Assembly (NCBI GenBank): GCA_002296285.1
Contig: DBHX01000018.1
Coordinates: 28,396-33,840, forward strand
Direction: 5' to 3'
Length of the DNA: 5,445 bases
From: a bacterium UBP8_UBA817
GTDB taxonomy: Bacteria > Margulisbacteria > Marinamargulisbacteria > UBA817
The notes beneath the pieces are model-generated. The model was not told the DNA's origin. It did no database searches and worked only from the letters and a program-made list of their open reading frames with translations. Shown piece after piece: positions 5,208 through 5,445 of the stretch. Position 1 is the first letter of the stretch; every line of letters starts with the position of its first letter. Both the position numbers and the translations under genes were made by a program.

Positions 5208-5445
5208 TTATTTCGGACCTCTTAAGATCTCATCCACCACCAATGAAAATGTATTTTTCTCAGATACTAATTGAGAATGAATGCTTTTAAATGCCTGTTG
5301 CATGCTGGTATGGTGCTCCTCATCCGTTAACAAGGCATGCATCTCCTTCGTTGCATTTCTGACTGTGGCACGCGCTTGCAATAGCTCCGGGCAAATTTCT
5401 TTTTTTGCTAAAATATTTGGAAGCGCCATAAACCCATGGCAATTT
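5208..5445 (-). CDS. lpxB: Lipid-A-disaccharide synthase, C-terminal part (runs off the window)
   Basis: About 78 C-terminal residues of LpxB are present. This GT-B glycosyltransferase joins UDP-diacylglucosamine and lipid X into the lipid A disaccharide on the inner face of the inner membrane. Recognition rests on ALPNILAKKEICPELLQ, which matches the family's conserved LPN-lla-x-x-x-v-x-ElLQ segment, followed by the helical tail typical of the enzyme. The reading frame stays open to the window edge (at least five more codons upstream of the ATG at 5429), so that ATG is an internal methionine and not the start. The full protein should be roughly 380 aa, so about four fifths lies beyond the right edge. 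It ends before a strong terminator. Confidence 0.85.
   Translation of the reverse strand, partial: NCHGFMALPNILAKKEICPELLQARATVRNATKEMHALLTDEEHHTSMQQAFKSIHSQLVSEKNTFSLVVDEILRGPK

Noticed and set aside
4732..5290. Plus-strand frames of 129 and 126 codons
   Set aside because: They are antisense to def and lpxB, which have clear family motifs; one also crosses the terminator hairpin.
5208..5429. A stand-alone 73-aa small protein starting at the ATG at 5429
   Set aside because: The frame stays open beyond that ATG to the window edge, and the sequence matches the C-terminal part of LpxB, so it is a partial larger gene.

Overview
The window looks like ordinary chromosomal DNA from an AT-rich Gram-negative bacterium. 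It contains the end of an lpxB gene (lipid A synthesis) and a signal-peptide-bearing outer-membrane beta-barrel protein of the PorV/PorQ type, so the cell very probably has an outer membrane with lipopolysaccharide. The mix of a Bacillus-type dCTP deaminase, a PorV/PorQ-like barrel outside any visible type IX secretion context and an unusual zinc-ribbon exonuclease suggests an uncultured or deep lineage rather than a well-known proteobacterium. Candidatus Margulisbacteria is one possibility, but this is a low-confidence guess made from protein flavour only. I see no mobile element, CRISPR array, rRNA or phage gene.

Layout: a complete tRNA-Cys with an encoded CCA end (1-74) is followed by 245-310 nt of non-coding DNA, depending on the true start of the next gene; it holds three short inverted repeats. 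A plus-strand pair then runs to 2061: a membrane-anchored SpoIIE/RsbU-type PP2C phosphatase, coupled by a 1-nt stop/start overlap to a 225-aa protein that I recognise as a degenerate FdhD relative. Three bases later begins the 3' end of a convergent minus-strand block. Read 5' to 3' on the minus strand, that block is: the 3' end of lpxB (running off the right edge), a strong intrinsic terminator, a probable promoter, def (peptide deformylase), dcd (dCTP deaminase, probably the bifunctional deaminase/dUTPase type), a zinc-ribbon plus DEDDh exonuclease, a 71-nt gap, and the PorV/PorQ-like barrel.

How the genes work together: def, dcd and the exonuclease overlap by 4 nt and 1 nt and form a tight housekeeping operon covering N-terminal protein maturation, dUMP supply for thymidylate, and nucleic-acid processing. 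The phosphatase and the FdhD-like protein are probably translated in a fixed ratio, which raises the idea that a FdhD fold without its catalytic cysteines has been recruited into a signalling module. That pair is the most novel item here. The zinc-ribbon exonuclease architecture is second. Two genes (the phosphatase and def) lack Shine-Dalgarno sequences and have promoter-like boxes placed so that transcription would begin at or next to an in-frame ATG, which hints at leaderless mRNAs.
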